63,451 nt of DNA from Pseudomonadota bacterium (GCA_018823175.1 JAHJIY010000074.1:1-63451), one strand, 5' to 3'. Positions 1-8,789 are shown, counted from the first letter of the stretch. Numbers and translations are program-made. The notes: a model not told the origin generated them from the sequence alone.

Positions 1-310
1 CCGACTAGCCGGCTCAACTCAGCTTTATACCACAAGGGTATAAGTTTCGTATGAGCCGACTAGCCGGCTCAACTCAGCTTTATTTTCGGTAATCGTGGAG
101 GTTACTGCAAGGGAATTTTTATACCACAAGGGCACCCCAAGGGTACTTCCTGCGGGGCGCATAAGTTTCGTATGAGCCGGTAAGCGGCTCAACTCAGCTT
201 TATACCACAAGGGCATAAGTTTCGTATGAGCCGGCAAGCGGCTCAACTCAGCTTTATACCACAAGGGCATAAGTTTCGTATGAGCCGGCAAGCGGCTCAA
301 CTCAGCTTTA
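1..310 (-). repeat. Tandem array of hairpin-repeat family 1 (one partial and four full units)
   Basis: Read on the minus strand, units begin TAAAGCTGAGTTGAG and end near GTGGTA. Boundaries: 257-310, 203-256 (54 bp each), 122-202 (81 bp, carrying a 27 bp insertion in the second hairpin), 28-82 (55 bp) and a partial unit at 1-27 cut by the window edge. Bases 83-121 are non-repeat spacer. Each unit holds hairpin 1 (GAGCCG, 5-6 base loop, CGGCTC), a constant ACGAAACTTAT segment, and hairpin 2 (ATGCC, loop CTTGT, GGTA). The TAA stop codon of the protease gene (308-310) is the first triplet of unit 257-310. The period is a multiple of three, so a spurious ORF of 18-residue repeats crosses the array. 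Confidence 0.9.
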
Positions 311-1546
311 TTTTTTATAATTACGGATTGCTGTAATCCTGGTCAGCAGCGGTGGGTGGGAATAGTGCAGAAAGACCTGAAAGGGGTGCGGGGTAAGATT
401 TGACAGGTTGTGGGCCGAGAGTTTTTTTAAGGCCTGGATCATGCTGTCCGGATCGTTGGTGGTTTGGGCGGTGAAGCGGTCCGCCTCAAATTCGTTGTGG
501 CGGGAGAGAATATGCATAAATACCGAGAGGATAAGTTCGATCGGGGTGAACAGGAGGCCAAAGAAGATCAGGCCGGCATAAACCGAGGAATGATCCATAT
601 AAAAGGCGGAAAAAAGTCCGTGGTGATGGACAAAGATCGAAAGGAGATAGAGCATGACGCCGGTGTGCAGAATACTGATCGCCATGCCCTGCAGGATATG
701 CTTTTTCTGGTAATGGCCTATTTCATGGGCCAGGACCGCGACCAGTTCTGCCACACTATGCTTGGCGATCAGGGTGTCGAACAGGGCGATCCGTTTGTGT
801 TTGCCAAAACCGGTAAAAAAGGCGTTTGATTTACTGGATCGTTTGGAACCGTCCATCACAAAGACATTTTGCAAAGAAAAATTGACCGATTTGGCAAAGG
901 CGAAAATGGCATCTTTTAAGGCGCCTTCGGCCAGCGGGGTGAATTTGTTGAACAACGGCATGATCCAGGTTGGCGCGATAAATTGGATAAAAAGGATAAA
1001 GATAGTGACCGCCGCCCAGCAGTAAAGCCAGGCCAGAGGGCCGCTATTTTCAAAGATGCCGATAATGCATGCCATCACCAGCCCACCCAGAATGGCGGTC
1101 AGTAAAAGGCCTTTGCCCAGATCGGCGATAAAGGTGGTGGCGGTAGTTTTGTTGAAGCCGAATTTTTCTTCAATCACAAAGGTGGAGTATACCTTGAACG
1201 GCAGCGATAGGATGGTTTTACCCAATATCAGCAGGCCCATGTAAAACAGGCCGGTGACGATCGGCCCGAAACCCCAGCTCCGTGCAATAATATCGAGCCA
1301 GTTAAAGCCGCCCAGCAGCCAGAAGAGAAGCATGATTGCCAGGTCAACTGTTCCCACCACAAAGCCGAATTTCGTTTTGACTCGGGTATAATTTTGAGAA
1401 CGGGCATATTCATCAACATCATAGATGTCTTGAAATTCTGCCGGTAGCTCGGGCCGCAGGGCTTTGAGATTGAGCAGGTCGGCAACCAGTTCCAGGACAA
1501 AATTGGCGAGCAGGGCACTGAGGATGATAATGGCATATGTATTCAT
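308..1546 (-). CDS. Ste24/CAAX prenyl protease 1-like M48 family metallopeptidase
   Basis: A 412-residue integral membrane zinc protease of the M48 Ste24 type. The zinc motif HEIGH is at residues 274-278 and the third ligand Glu is in NEFEAD at 351-356. Several hydrophobic segments (about 3-25, 62-85, 95-115, 145-165, 172-195, 285-305, 322-345) surround the catalytic domain, as in Ste24/FACE-1 proteins. Eukaryotic homologues trim prenylated proteins. Bacterial members probably act in membrane-protein quality control, but the substrate here is unknown. The gene stands alone, divergent from the rhomboid gene. Its TAA stop coincides with the first three bases of a family-1 repeat unit. No strong Shine-Dalgarno precedes the ATG. 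The family call is secure; the role is inferred. Confidence 0.9.
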   Translation of the reverse strand: MNTYAIIILSALLANFVLELVADLLNLKALRPELPAEFQDIYDVDEYARSQNYTRVKTKFGFVVGTVDLAIMLLFWLLGGFNWLDIIARSWGFGPIVTGLFYMGLLILGKTILSLPFKVYSTFVIEEKFGFNKTTATTFIADLGKGLLLTAILGGLVMACIIGIFENSGPLAWLYCWAAVTIFILFIQFIAPTWIMPLFNKFTPLAEGALKDAIFAFAKSVNFSLQNVFVMDGSKRSSKSNAFFTGFGKHKRIALFDTLIAKHSVAELVAVLAHEIGHYQKKHILQGMAISILHTGVMLYLLSIFVHHHGLFSAFYMDHSSVYAGLIFFGLLFTPIELILSVFMHILSRHNEFEADRFTAQTTNDPDSMIQALKKLSAHNLSNLTPHPFQVFLHYSHPPLLTRITAIRNYKK

Positions 1547-1716
1547 CTGGTTTTATCTACTCAATAAACCATCTGATTACCACTTAAATTGCAGCTGCCC
1601 GCCAAATTGCGGGAGGGCCAGGCTGGTTTAATAAAAAAATTCGGGTTATGATGTTGGTTGATTCAAAAGCCGGCGATTTATCCTGCCGGATATTTTTGGT
1701 GTTAATGGAGAGTATC

Positions 1717-2547
1717 ATGAAAAAATCGATATTATGTCCCAACTGCCGGAAACTGATCAGCCGGGACGAGCAGAATTGTCCATATTGCCATACCGCCCGT
1801 CCCGGCTCCTGGTGGATGAATAACCCCTGGACCAGGTCGCAGGGCGGGTCGGATAGTGTGATCATGTGGATAATCTATCTCAATGTCGGGATGTTTATTA
1901 TCGCGCTGCTGTTGCGGCCTAAGGGCGCTAACTTTTCAATGAGTCCTTTTGCTTTTCTGTCGCCGGATAATCGGAGTCTGCTGATGCTTGGCGCCAGCGG
2001 CACGGTGCCGGTTGAAAGGCTGCATCGCTGGTGGAGTATCGTCTCGGCTAATTATCTGCATGGCAGCTTGATGCATATCCTGTTTAACATGATTGCTTTG
2101 AAGCAGATCGGAACCCTGATTATTAAAGAATACGGAACGTTTCGGATGTTGGCAATCTACGCCATCAGCGGCGCTATCGGGTTTCTGGTTTCCATTCTGG
2201 CCGGGGTTGGTTTTACGGTCGGCGCCTCGGCGGCGGTCTGCGGGATGATCGGGGCCGGGATCTATTACGGAAAAAGTCGGGGCGGAAATTACGGGCAGGA
2301 GATTTACCGCCAGATCGGCGGCTGGGCTTTAATGATTTTTGTTTTCGGCCTGTTGGTCCCGGGCATAAATAACTGGGGGCACGGCGGCGGCATGGTCGGT
2401 GGGGTTTTGTTTGGTTATCTATTGGGCTATAATGAGAAGAGTCGGGAAAATTATTTTCACAAGGTCCTGGCCGGCAGCTGCCTGGCGATCACGATCGTGA
2501 TTTTGGCTTATGCCGTTTTGTCTTCGATTTATTATGCGGTTGGCTGA
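1717..2547 (+). CDS. Rhomboid family intramembrane serine protease with N-terminal zinc ribbon
   Basis: Chosen start is ATG 1717 (276 residues), because GGAGAG lies 7 bases upstream; an upstream in-frame ATG at 1648 lacks such a site. Residues 7-25 hold a CPNC/CPYC zinc-ribbon pair. The membrane core has the rhomboid loop motif HGSLMHILFN (His115, His120, Asn124), the catalytic Ser in GASAAVCG (Ser171; the usual motif is GxSG, here GASA) and the partner His in WGHGGGMVGG (His222). It should cleave transmembrane segments inside the inner membrane; the substrate is unknown. The zinc ribbon may bind client proteins (inference). It is divergent from the M48 protease gene, so two membrane proteases sit side by side. 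Confidence 0.9.
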   Translation: MKKSILCPNCRKLISRDEQNCPYCHTARPGSWWMNNPWTRSQGGSDSVIMWIIYLNVGMFIIALLLRPKGANFSMSPFAFLSPDNRSLLMLGASGTVPVERLHRWWSIVSANYLHGSLMHILFNMIALKQIGTLIIKEYGTFRMLAIYAISGAIGFLVSILAGVGFTVGASAAVCGMIGAGIYYGKSRGGNYGQEIYRQIGGWALMIFVFGLLVPGINNWGHGGGMVGGVLFGYLLGYNEKSRENYFHKVLAGSCLAITIVILAYAVLSSIYYAVG

Positions 2548-2561
2548 TTTTTTACTATGAA

Positions 2562-2620
2562 AGTGATAAGTGACGAGTGACAAGTGACGAGTGACGAGTA
2601 AATAGTAAATAGTAACGAGT
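2562..2620. repeat. Heptanucleotide tandem repeat (AGTGACG-type)
   Basis: Eight heptamers plus three bases follow the pattern AGTGAYR or AGTAAYR: AGTGATA, AGTGACG, AGTGACA, AGTGACG, AGTGACG, AGTAAAT, AGTAAAT, AGTAACG. It lies in the 344-base intergenic stretch 2548-2891, which otherwise shows no gene or recognised site. Drifted heptamers suggest slippage growth followed by mutation. Confidence 0.85.
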
Positions 2621-2891
2621 TATTCCCCTTGTTACCCTGGACAGTCATGTTTTGTTGTTTCTGTTAGCGGACGCTTTGTAGGGATTGCTGATTAGAAACT
2701 AGAGTTATATTTGTCTTGGCGCGGAGATATTATTTCAGGTTGGGGCGCAAAGTTTTGCCGTATTTTGCCAGAAGCCATATCCGTGGCGACTACCCTCTCC
2801 TCCCCGTAAGATCGTCAGAATAATTGCCGGTAATAAAAAAAATGTCAAAATTATAATCAGCAAATCATCGCGTCTCATAGCGGTGGGGAAA

Positions 2892-3566
2892 TTATTGATT
2901 TTTGGCGGACTCTTCTTTTTTGCCGAAAAACTTTTTGACTTTGATCATAAAGGTTTTGGAGTCAAACAGGGTGCTGATCGAATGGGTGTCATGGACCAGT
3001 TTTTCATTATCAAGGCGCAGGTACTTGTCGATATCGTGGGGAAATTTTTGACCGGTATGGGCGCACATGGTCGAGAGCAGGTGGGTGTAGGCGTTAAGCC
3101 GGGCTGAAGTGGCCCGCATGTTTTTGCTCAGGAACCTGGAAAAACCGATCAGTATTTTGATCCCGATGGCCGGATGTTTGTCGAGGATCAGTTTGAAGCC
3201 GCTTTGGGCCATGACCGCCAGGGTGACATTGCTGCGGGCCACCGTTGTGGCGGAGCGGGGAGTTCGGTCGATCATGGACATTTCGCCGATTGAATAACCC
3301 TGCGATAAAGTGGTGATGACCACCTTGCTGCCGGTGATTGAGGTTTTCATCACGTCAATCTGGCCGTCGACCACAAAACAGACATATTGCCCATCGTCTC
3401 CTTCCTTGAACAGGGTTTCGCCCTTGGCCAGTTCGTAGAGGCTCATATAATTGATAATGACGGTCAATTCTTCCTCGGAAAGTTCATTGAACATCGGGAT
3501 TTTTTCGAGGGCAAAAATTAGGGCGGTCTTATTTTTCCAGAGGCTTAATTTGCGCTGGCTAGCCAT
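2892..3566 (-). CDS. Cyclic nucleotide-binding domain protein without DNA-binding domain
   Basis: 224 residues. Residues about 25-145 form a CAP-like cyclic nucleotide-binding domain, with phosphate-binding-cassette residues in IGEMSMIDRTPRSATT (Glu95, Arg104). Both the Glu that contacts ribose and the Arg that contacts phosphate are present, so nucleotide binding is plausible. There is no winged helix after the domain, so it is not a Crp/Fnr transcription factor. The C-terminal part (about 150-224) is basic and matches nothing I recognise. CGGAG lies 7 bases upstream of the ATG. It probably acts as a regulatory subunit or localisation module; the partner is unknown. Confidence 0.85.
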   Translation of the reverse strand: MASQRKLSLWKNKTALIFALEKIPMFNELSEEELTVIINYMSLYELAKGETLFKEGDDGQYVCFVVDGQIDVMKTSITGSKVVITTLSQGYSIGEMSMIDRTPRSATTVARSNVTLAVMAQSGFKLILDKHPAIGIKILIGFSRFLSKNMRATSARLNAYTHLLSTMCAHTGQKFPHDIDKYLRLDNEKLVHDTHSISTLFDSKTFMIKVKKFFGKKEESAKNQ

Positions 3567-3639
3567 GAATCACTCCGTATCATTTGCGTTATGGCAAAAT
3601 TTATTCATTAAAGGGTTATTTTATTATTTGGGCAAAATA

Positions 3640-4599
3640 CTATGCTATACTTTCTGCGTGGGCAGCGAATTTTGTTAAATCAGCTGCGCGGCGCATTTTT
3701 TTAAGATACTTTTCAAACCAGGGATCCTCGATGAAGGAGATCACTTCTTTTGTTTTACGTAATATCTGATCCTCGCCCTGGAAGATTTCCTGGTAACGTT
3801 CCAGTAGTTCCCTGATGTATGATTTTAGTTCCAGTGCTCTGTCCGGTCGCGACATTTCGGCCGGACAATTGCCGCGGATTCTTTCAAACAGCAGGGGATC
3901 GGTAATGGCGCCTCTGCCCAGCATAAGCCCGGCGGCCTTGGTTTCGACCAGTATTTGCCGGCCGTCTGCCGCAGTCATTATATCGCCATTCGCGATAACT
4001 GGCAACCGGGTTGCGCTGACCAGTTCCGCGGTGATCCGGTGGTCGGCCAGCCCGGTGAATTTTTGGATCACGGTCCTGGGATGAATAATAATAAAATCGA
4101 TGCCGATATCTTCAAAAATTGGCAGCAGATCAAGAGCCTGGCGGGGATCATCGTACCCGGCCCGTAGTTTGACTGAAAAGCTGCCTTTTATTTCCCGCCG
4201 CAAACGCTCCAGGGTAACCGGAATGCTCTGCGGGTCTTTCAGCAGGGCGCCGCCGGCGGAATTGCTATTCATCCGGCCATAAGGACAGCCCATATTAATA
4301 TTGAGGTGTCTGGCTCCGGCCTGCTGAGCTTCTTTTGCCGCCGCGACCAGGGCATCCGGGTCGCGGCCGATTAATTGGGCAACCAGAGGTACATCGCCAT
4401 TATGGCTCGCTGCCTCGACTTTGTCCACCTTGGATAGCCCTTTTTTGGAACCGAGCCGCACTCTCATAAATTCGGTGAAGACCACGTCCGGTCTAGAGGT
4501 GCCAATGATGACGGCGCGGAAGGCCCGATTAGTCAGGCCCTGCATGGGCGCCAGCATCAGTGGTTTTATCTCGGCCGGCCAGGGAAGGATCTGAGTCAT
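3640..4599 (-). CDS. tRNA-dihydrouridine synthase (Dus family)
   Basis: A 319-residue FMN-dependent TIM-barrel enzyme that reduces uridine to dihydrouridine in the tRNA D-loop using NADPH. Visible motifs: PLMLAPMQGLTNRAFR near the N-terminus (FMN phosphate side), the catalytic Cys105 in NINMGCPYGRM, KLRAGYDD, IIHPRT, and IANGDI followed by GLMLGRGAI near the C-terminal end of the barrel. It starts 4 bases after the end of the Fic gene, so the two are probably co-transcribed. Dus proteins in this group are often mis-split among DusA/B/C; I cannot assign the target uridine. Confidence 0.92.
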   Translation of the reverse strand: MTQILPWPAEIKPLMLAPMQGLTNRAFRAVIIGTSRPDVVFTEFMRVRLGSKKGLSKVDKVEAASHNGDVPLVAQLIGRDPDALVAAAKEAQQAGARHLNINMGCPYGRMNSNSAGGALLKDPQSIPVTLERLRREIKGSFSVKLRAGYDDPRQALDLLPIFEDIGIDFIIIHPRTVIQKFTGLADHRITAELVSATRLPVIANGDIMTAADGRQILVETKAAGLMLGRGAITDPLLFERIRGNCPAEMSRPDRALELKSYIRELLERYQEIFQGEDQILRKTKEVISFIEDPWFEKYLKKMRRAADLTKFAAHAESIA

Positions 4600-4603
4600 C
4601 TAA

Positions 4604-5569
4604 TTATATGCCTACCGTGTAGCGGGTCCCTTTGCCTCTGCCCTGCTGGAGCAGATATTTATCTTTTACCAGTTTGCGCAGTCTGATTTTCAAAGTGTTG
4701 CGGTTTGCCTTGGAAATGATTTGGATCTGTGAAATTGTGGCCTGACCTTGTTCCGAGATGATCTTGATGATTTCTTTTGAGGAATCAGGCAGGCTGACCA
4801 TAATTTTTTCTCGATCTATTTTCTGGGTCAGCGTGTCTTTGTGTTCTTTCAGGGCATGAAGAAAAAAACTGATCCACTCGGTAAGCCGTGATTTTTCGTT
4901 AAAAGTAAGGGCTGATAATTTTTGCAGAGCCCGGTATTCGTCGCGGTGTTGTTCGATCACATGTTCGATCGAACTGTAGGTCGTGTAGATATAACCGCAA
5001 CGCAAAAGGAGCAGGGTGGTCAGGACCCGAGCCATTCTGCCATTGCCTTCTTTAAAAGGAGAAATGTCGTGAAAGCGCATGGCAAAGGTAACAATTAGCA
5101 GGAGAGGATGAATTTTGTCATCCTGCAGGCTTGCGTTTGTCCAGCGGATCAGCTCTTTTAAGGCAGCGGCTTTCTGGGGCTGTAAGGCTTCTGCTCTGCC
5201 TGGCGGCAGGGTGAAGATCATTGAATAAAGCTGGTTTATATGATTCGGCAGCAGGGTTATTTTCAGGAATGACTTGTGAATTAAGTTAATTACCTTCTGG
5301 TAGCCGATTATCGCCTTGATTGTCTGCCGGTCAAGGCTGTCTGGCGTCAGTTCAAGCCCCGACTGGAGTTTGCCGATTTGGCGGTCGGTACAATTTATAC
5401 CGGCCAGACGCAGAGAAGAACCGATCGATTCAACAATGGAAATTTTGATCAGGGTCTGCAATTTGGCCGGAACAAGTTGGCCCATAGTATGCCATTGACC
5501 TTTGAATTGGTCGATCTCGGCAATCAGCTTTAATATTTCAAAGCTTATATGTATTTCAGGGTCTTTCAT
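4604..5569 (-). CDS. Fic domain protein with Ser replacing the catalytic His, C-terminal winged helix
   Basis: 321 residues. The Fic core (about 90-240) carries the signature at residues 170-178 as SPFKEGNGR, where the canonical form is HPFxDGNGR. The codon is TCT, so the catalytic His is Ser170. The autoinhibitory motif (S/T)xxxE(G/N) near residue 52 reads SLRLAG, so its Glu is Ala56. The rest of the anion-binding loop (GNGR) is intact. Residues about 260-321 look like a winged-helix DNA-binding domain, as in many Fic-plus-HTH proteins. Canonical Fic enzymes transfer AMP to Ser/Thr/Tyr. Loss of the general-base His predicts either no AMPylation or a changed reaction. It lies 4 bases upstream of dus. 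Confidence 0.85.
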   Translation of the reverse strand: MKDPEIHISFEILKLIAEIDQFKGQWHTMGQLVPAKLQTLIKISIVESIGSSLRLAGINCTDRQIGKLQSGLELTPDSLDRQTIKAIIGYQKVINLIHKSFLKITLLPNHINQLYSMIFTLPPGRAEALQPQKAAALKELIRWTNASLQDDKIHPLLLIVTFAMRFHDISPFKEGNGRMARVLTTLLLLRCGYIYTTYSSIEHVIEQHRDEYRALQKLSALTFNEKSRLTEWISFFLHALKEHKDTLTQKIDREKIMVSLPDSSKEIIKIISEQGQATISQIQIISKANRNTLKIRLRKLVKDKYLLQQGRGKGTRYTVGI

Positions 5570-5991
5570 CTTATAAAATTATGTATTTGCCCAGTCAAAT
5601 ATTTTTCCGCTACGACTAATGAAGGAATTCCACCTGGAAGTATTGGAACGCAAACAATCGAATGGGAGAAAAGTATCTATAAAAATGGATATATTACCCA
5701 AAAACACCCAAACAAGTCAAGGCAAGATCGAGGTTTTCTGGTGCGGTTTGGCAAAATTTGGATGCGTGCATTGTAAAGAGAGGGGAAAGGGGGAAACAAA
5801 TATTTTTTATTCGAAGTCAGGTGTTGGGCGCTTGGAATCGATCCCGATTGGTCAAGGTTGGATTTTTTGCGCAAAAACCAAAAAAGAAAATTTATATGCT
5901 GCAACTTGTTGCGGTAACCCAGGAAGCGAGTTGGGACCTGGAATGTATGCGGCGGCGGTTGTTGGTTGGAGGGGATTGAATTGAACAGGTT
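5570..5991. other. 422-base intergenic region without a supported gene
   Basis: Short overlapping ORFs (60-121 codons) occur on both strands, but none has a family motif, a convincing ribosome-binding site or a coding-like composition. The stretch is A-rich, with several A runs around 5690-5710 and 5870-5890. It may be decayed coding DNA. No promoter or terminator could be assigned with confidence. Confidence 0.5.
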
Positions 5992-8178
5992 TTAGGATAA
6001 AACCTGACTGACAAGTCTGATAAGTTCCTTGATCATAAAAGGCTTGGTAATCGTGGCGCAAAAGCCATACTCTTTATGGTTTGCCATGATCGGGTCGTTG
6101 GAATAACCACTGGTAACAATAACTTTTGCCTCAGGGTTGATTTGATGAATTTTTTCGATCGCTTCTTTGCCCCCCATTCCTCCAGGGATTGTTAAATCCA
6201 TGATAATCAGATCAATGGGGTTAGGTGAATCCTTTGCATTTTCATAAAGTTGTATCGCCTCTTTCCCGTCTTCGGCCAGAACTACTTCGTAACCGAATTG
6301 GGAAAGTATGCGCTGGGCGAGGGTTCTGACCATTTCATCATCGTCCATGATCATTATGGTGGCCTTGCCCACTGGCGGGATTTCGGTTGATTTGATCAGC
6401 GATTGCGGTTCTTTACTTGAGGCAGGTAGATAAATGGTGAAGGTGGTCCCTTCGCCGAGTTTTGAGCATACGGAAATATGACCGTCATGTTTACTGATGA
6501 TGGAATGGGTGATCGCCAGGCCCAGACCGCTGCCCTTTTGCTTGGTCGAAAAGTAGGGATCAAATATCTTGTCGATAATATTTTTCGGGATGCCTATTCC
6601 GCTGTCACTGATCGTGATTTTAAGGTAATTGTTTTTGCGGGGCAGCAGGATGCCCGGATCGGAAATGGTTTTGATGTTTTCGCATGATATCTGGATGTTG
6701 CCGCCTTGCGGCATGGCATGGCTGGCATTAAGAATTAGATTTTGGATGACCTGACTAATCTGGCCTTTATCGATCTCAACCAGCCAGAGATCATCTGCGA
6801 TATGATACTGGCAGGCAACATTGCTGCCCCGGAGCACAAAATCGGCGGAATCCTTGATCACTTCCGGGATGGCGGCCGTCTTTCTGACCGGTTCTCCCCC
6901 TTGGGAAAAGGTCAGCAATTGCTGGGTAAGGTCCTTGGCCCGTAAAGAGGCCTTTTCCGCATCCTTCAGTAAGGGGTAGACCTGATGATTATCATCACCG
7001 ATAATCTGGCTGGCCAGGTTAATGTTGCCCAGAATGGCGACCAGGATGTTGTTGAAGTCGTGGGCAATGCCTCCGGCCAAAACCCCGACCGATTCCAATT
7101 TTTTGACTTTCAACAATTCATCTTTCAATCGGTTGCTTTCGGTGACATCCCTGAAAACCAGAACCACGCCGATTATTTGGCTGCTTTTATCCCTGATCGG
7201 TGCGCCGCTGTCGGCAATGCTTCGTTCTGTTCCATTTCGGGCGATCAGGGCCGTGTGATTGGCAATCTCGATTATTTCACCAGTTTTGAGAATTGTTTCG
7301 GCCGGATTATCGCGGGGTTCTCTGGTTTCTTCAGATATGATCCTGAATACTTCAGCTAGAGGTTTGCCACACGCTTCGGATTGGGACCAGCCGCATAATT
7401 TCTCGGCAACCTTGTTAATCAGCACAACTTTACCGTCGGTGTCGGTAGTGATAACCCCATCCCCGATGCTTCTCAGGGTGATGGCCAACTGCTCCTTTTC
7501 TTTTTCCAGGGCGGTTTGGATTTTTTTACGTTTACTGATTTCCTGTTTCAATTTACCGATAATATTCTGGTGGTCCTGAAAAAGACGGGCGTTTTCAATG
7601 GCGATGCTGACCTGGTTGGCAAAGAGGGTGAAGAGATCAAGGTCATGGGTGGAAAAACTGCCGCCGCCGATTTTGCCGATCGCCGAGAGGCCGCCGATAA
7701 TTTGATGTTTATCGAACATCGGGACCAGCAAGGCTGACTGCTGGCCTTCTTCCCAGATTGTTTTTTCATCCATCCACCAGTCGTTTGATTCACCGAATAA
7801 CAAAGAGCGTTCGTTCTGCAGCACCCAACCGCACATGCCCACCTGGATCTTGAACCCTTTGCCCAGAAGTTCTTCTGCGTCTTTGCCGGATGCCCCCATA
7901 TAGGTGTAGCGGTCGCGGGTGGGATTAATGATCGGCACGATGACCATCTCGGCGGCGACAATTTCCCGGGCCCGGTTGGCGACCATTTCAAACACCTTAC
8001 TTAGGTCCAACTCGGAGACAATAGCCTTACTGATCCCCAGAAATTGGGAAAATTCATCCTTCTGTTGGATTAATTTACGACCGCACTCGGTATCGTTAAG
8101 CGCTTGGCGTAGCAGATCGTTTTCCTCGCGGAGACGGATAATCAGTTCCTGCTGGTCGGTATGGTTATTGACGGTCAT
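5992..8178 (-). CDS. Soluble hybrid sensor histidine kinase (coiled coil-GAF-PAS-HisKA-HATPase-REC)
   Basis: 728 residues, no membrane segment. Order: short coiled coil (10-45), GAF (about 48-200), PAS (about 225-350), HisKA with phospho-acceptor His373 in GGIAHDFNN, HATPase (N-box Asn484, DSGIGI 525-530, GSGLGLA around 549-555), and a C-terminal receiver with Asp661 as phospho-acceptor and Lys712. The [11 protein letters not shown] form of the H-box is typical of kinases with soluble PAS/GAF input. The receiver has no output domain, so phosphate probably moves on to another protein. It stands upstream of the Fic gene and downstream of the DsrE/TusA pair on the same strand. The ligand is unknown. 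Confidence 0.92.
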   Translation of the reverse strand: MTVNNHTDQQELIIRLREENDLLRQALNDTECGRKLIQQKDEFSQFLGISKAIVSELDLSKVFEMVANRAREIVAAEMVIVPIINPTRDRYTYMGASGKDAEELLGKGFKIQVGMCGWVLQNERSLLFGESNDWWMDEKTIWEEGQQSALLVPMFDKHQIIGGLSAIGKIGGGSFSTHDLDLFTLFANQVSIAIENARLFQDHQNIIGKLKQEISKRKKIQTALEKEKEQLAITLRSIGDGVITTDTDGKVVLINKVAEKLCGWSQSEACGKPLAEVFRIISEETREPRDNPAETILKTGEIIEIANHTALIARNGTERSIADSGAPIRDKSSQIIGVVLVFRDVTESNRLKDELLKVKKLESVGVLAGGIAHDFNNILVAILGNINLASQIIGDDNHQVYPLLKDAEKASLRAKDLTQQLLTFSQGGEPVRKTAAIPEVIKDSADFVLRGSNVACQYHIADDLWLVEIDKGQISQVIQNLILNASHAMPQGGNIQISCENIKTISDPGILLPRKNNYLKITISDSGIGIPKNIIDKIFDPYFSTKQKGSGLGLAITHSIISKHDGHISVCSKLGEGTTFTIYLPASSKEPQSLIKSTEIPPVGKATIMIMDDDEMVRTLAQRILSQFGYEVVLAEDGKEAIQLYENAKDSPNPIDLIIMDLTIPGGMGGKEAIEKIHQINPEAKVIVTSGYSNDPIMANHKEYGFCATITKPFMIKELIRLVSQVLS

Positions 8179-8246
8179 GATTACTCAAAAGTATAAATGC
8201 AGGCTTTGGTTGAAACCCGGGAAGATTTTAATCGTGGGCCGCAAAA

Positions 8247-8774
8247 TCAGATAAACAGGTTAACCTGAGCGTCCATCGTGTCTTTCATGTAAGCCGAAAC
8301 CCCTTTTACCTCGACATTAGGGACAATCAGGTCATCAACACTTAGGCCGAGGGCATCGCAACAGATTTGACAAATGTTAAACTTTACCCCTAACTCATCG
8401 GCTTCCTTGATTAAAGACTCAAGACTTGGGATATTTTTTTTCTTTAACATTTGACTAAAGATTTTTGGCCCAAGGCCCATCAGATTGAGTTGAGACAAGG
8501 GCAGATGATTGGCGCCGCCCCGGTTGAGGATTTCGACCATCGGTTGCAGGAAATTGTCGGTGGCCAGATCACGGTAAATTCCTTCTCTGGCCGGGTCTGG
8601 TTTCCGGCGGCGGGAGAACAGGCCGCGCCTTTTTTTTAGGCAGTTGTGGCCCCAGATCATAAACCACATTTTCATTTCCACGCCCAGCGCCGCAAAGCCT
8701 GTGGCGATAATGAACGCGGTCAGGGCCTTGTCCAGTTCACCACTTAACAACATGATTGTGCCTTTTTTTTGCAT
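8247..8774 (-). CDS. DsrE/DsrF/DrsH-like family protein (DrsE_2 type)
   Basis: 175 residues. It begins with the family pattern LSGELDKALTAFIIATGFAA, continues with a membrane-associating FMIWGHNCL segment, and has the conserved Cys region FNICQICCDALGLSVDDL. Proteins of this group belong to the DsrE fold used in sulfur transfer and are common next to TusA-type carriers in sulfur-metabolising bacteria. A basic insertion (about 48-62, KKRRGLFSRRRKP) may anchor it to membrane or nucleic acid. It lies 15 bases downstream of the TusA-like gene. Its stop is TGA, but the protein already ends in the usual family C-terminus (VNLFI), so I read this as a true stop. A role in persulfide relay is inferred. 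Confidence 0.85.
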   Translation of the reverse strand: MQKKGTIMLLSGELDKALTAFIIATGFAALGVEMKMWFMIWGHNCLKKRRGLFSRRRKPDPAREGIYRDLATDNFLQPMVEILNRGGANHLPLSQLNLMGLGPKIFSQMLKKKNIPSLESLIKEADELGVKFNICQICCDALGLSVDDLIVPNVEVKGVSAYMKDTMDAQVNLFI

Positions 8775-8789
8775 TGGTCTTGCTCCGGC

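Noticed and set aside
25..300. ORF encoding 18-residue repeats across the start array
   Set aside because: The 54 bp period is a multiple of three, so a frame stays open by chance. The same happens at 56205-56522. No start signal, no domain, and the variable stem positions do not follow codon logic.
1..310. Integron attC-type cassette sites
   Set aside because: Folded repeats of about 54 bp suggested it, but no conserved GTTRRRY/RYYYAAC boxes, no integrase and no cassette genes between units.
464..1025. Long ORFs on the strand opposite the protease, and similar ORFs opposite other genes
   Set aside because: They are antisense shadows. The opposite frame encodes clear family motifs with matching start and stop positions.
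5619..5984. 121-codon ORF on the plus strand
   Set aside because: No recognisable motif, weak start, and competing ORFs on both strands. It looks like non-coding or decayed DNA.
8180..8249. TGA readthrough (Sec) at the end of the DrsE_2 gene
   Set aside because: The frame stays open for about 25 codons, but the protein already ends in the normal family C-terminus (VNLFI), and the extension has no family-like residues.
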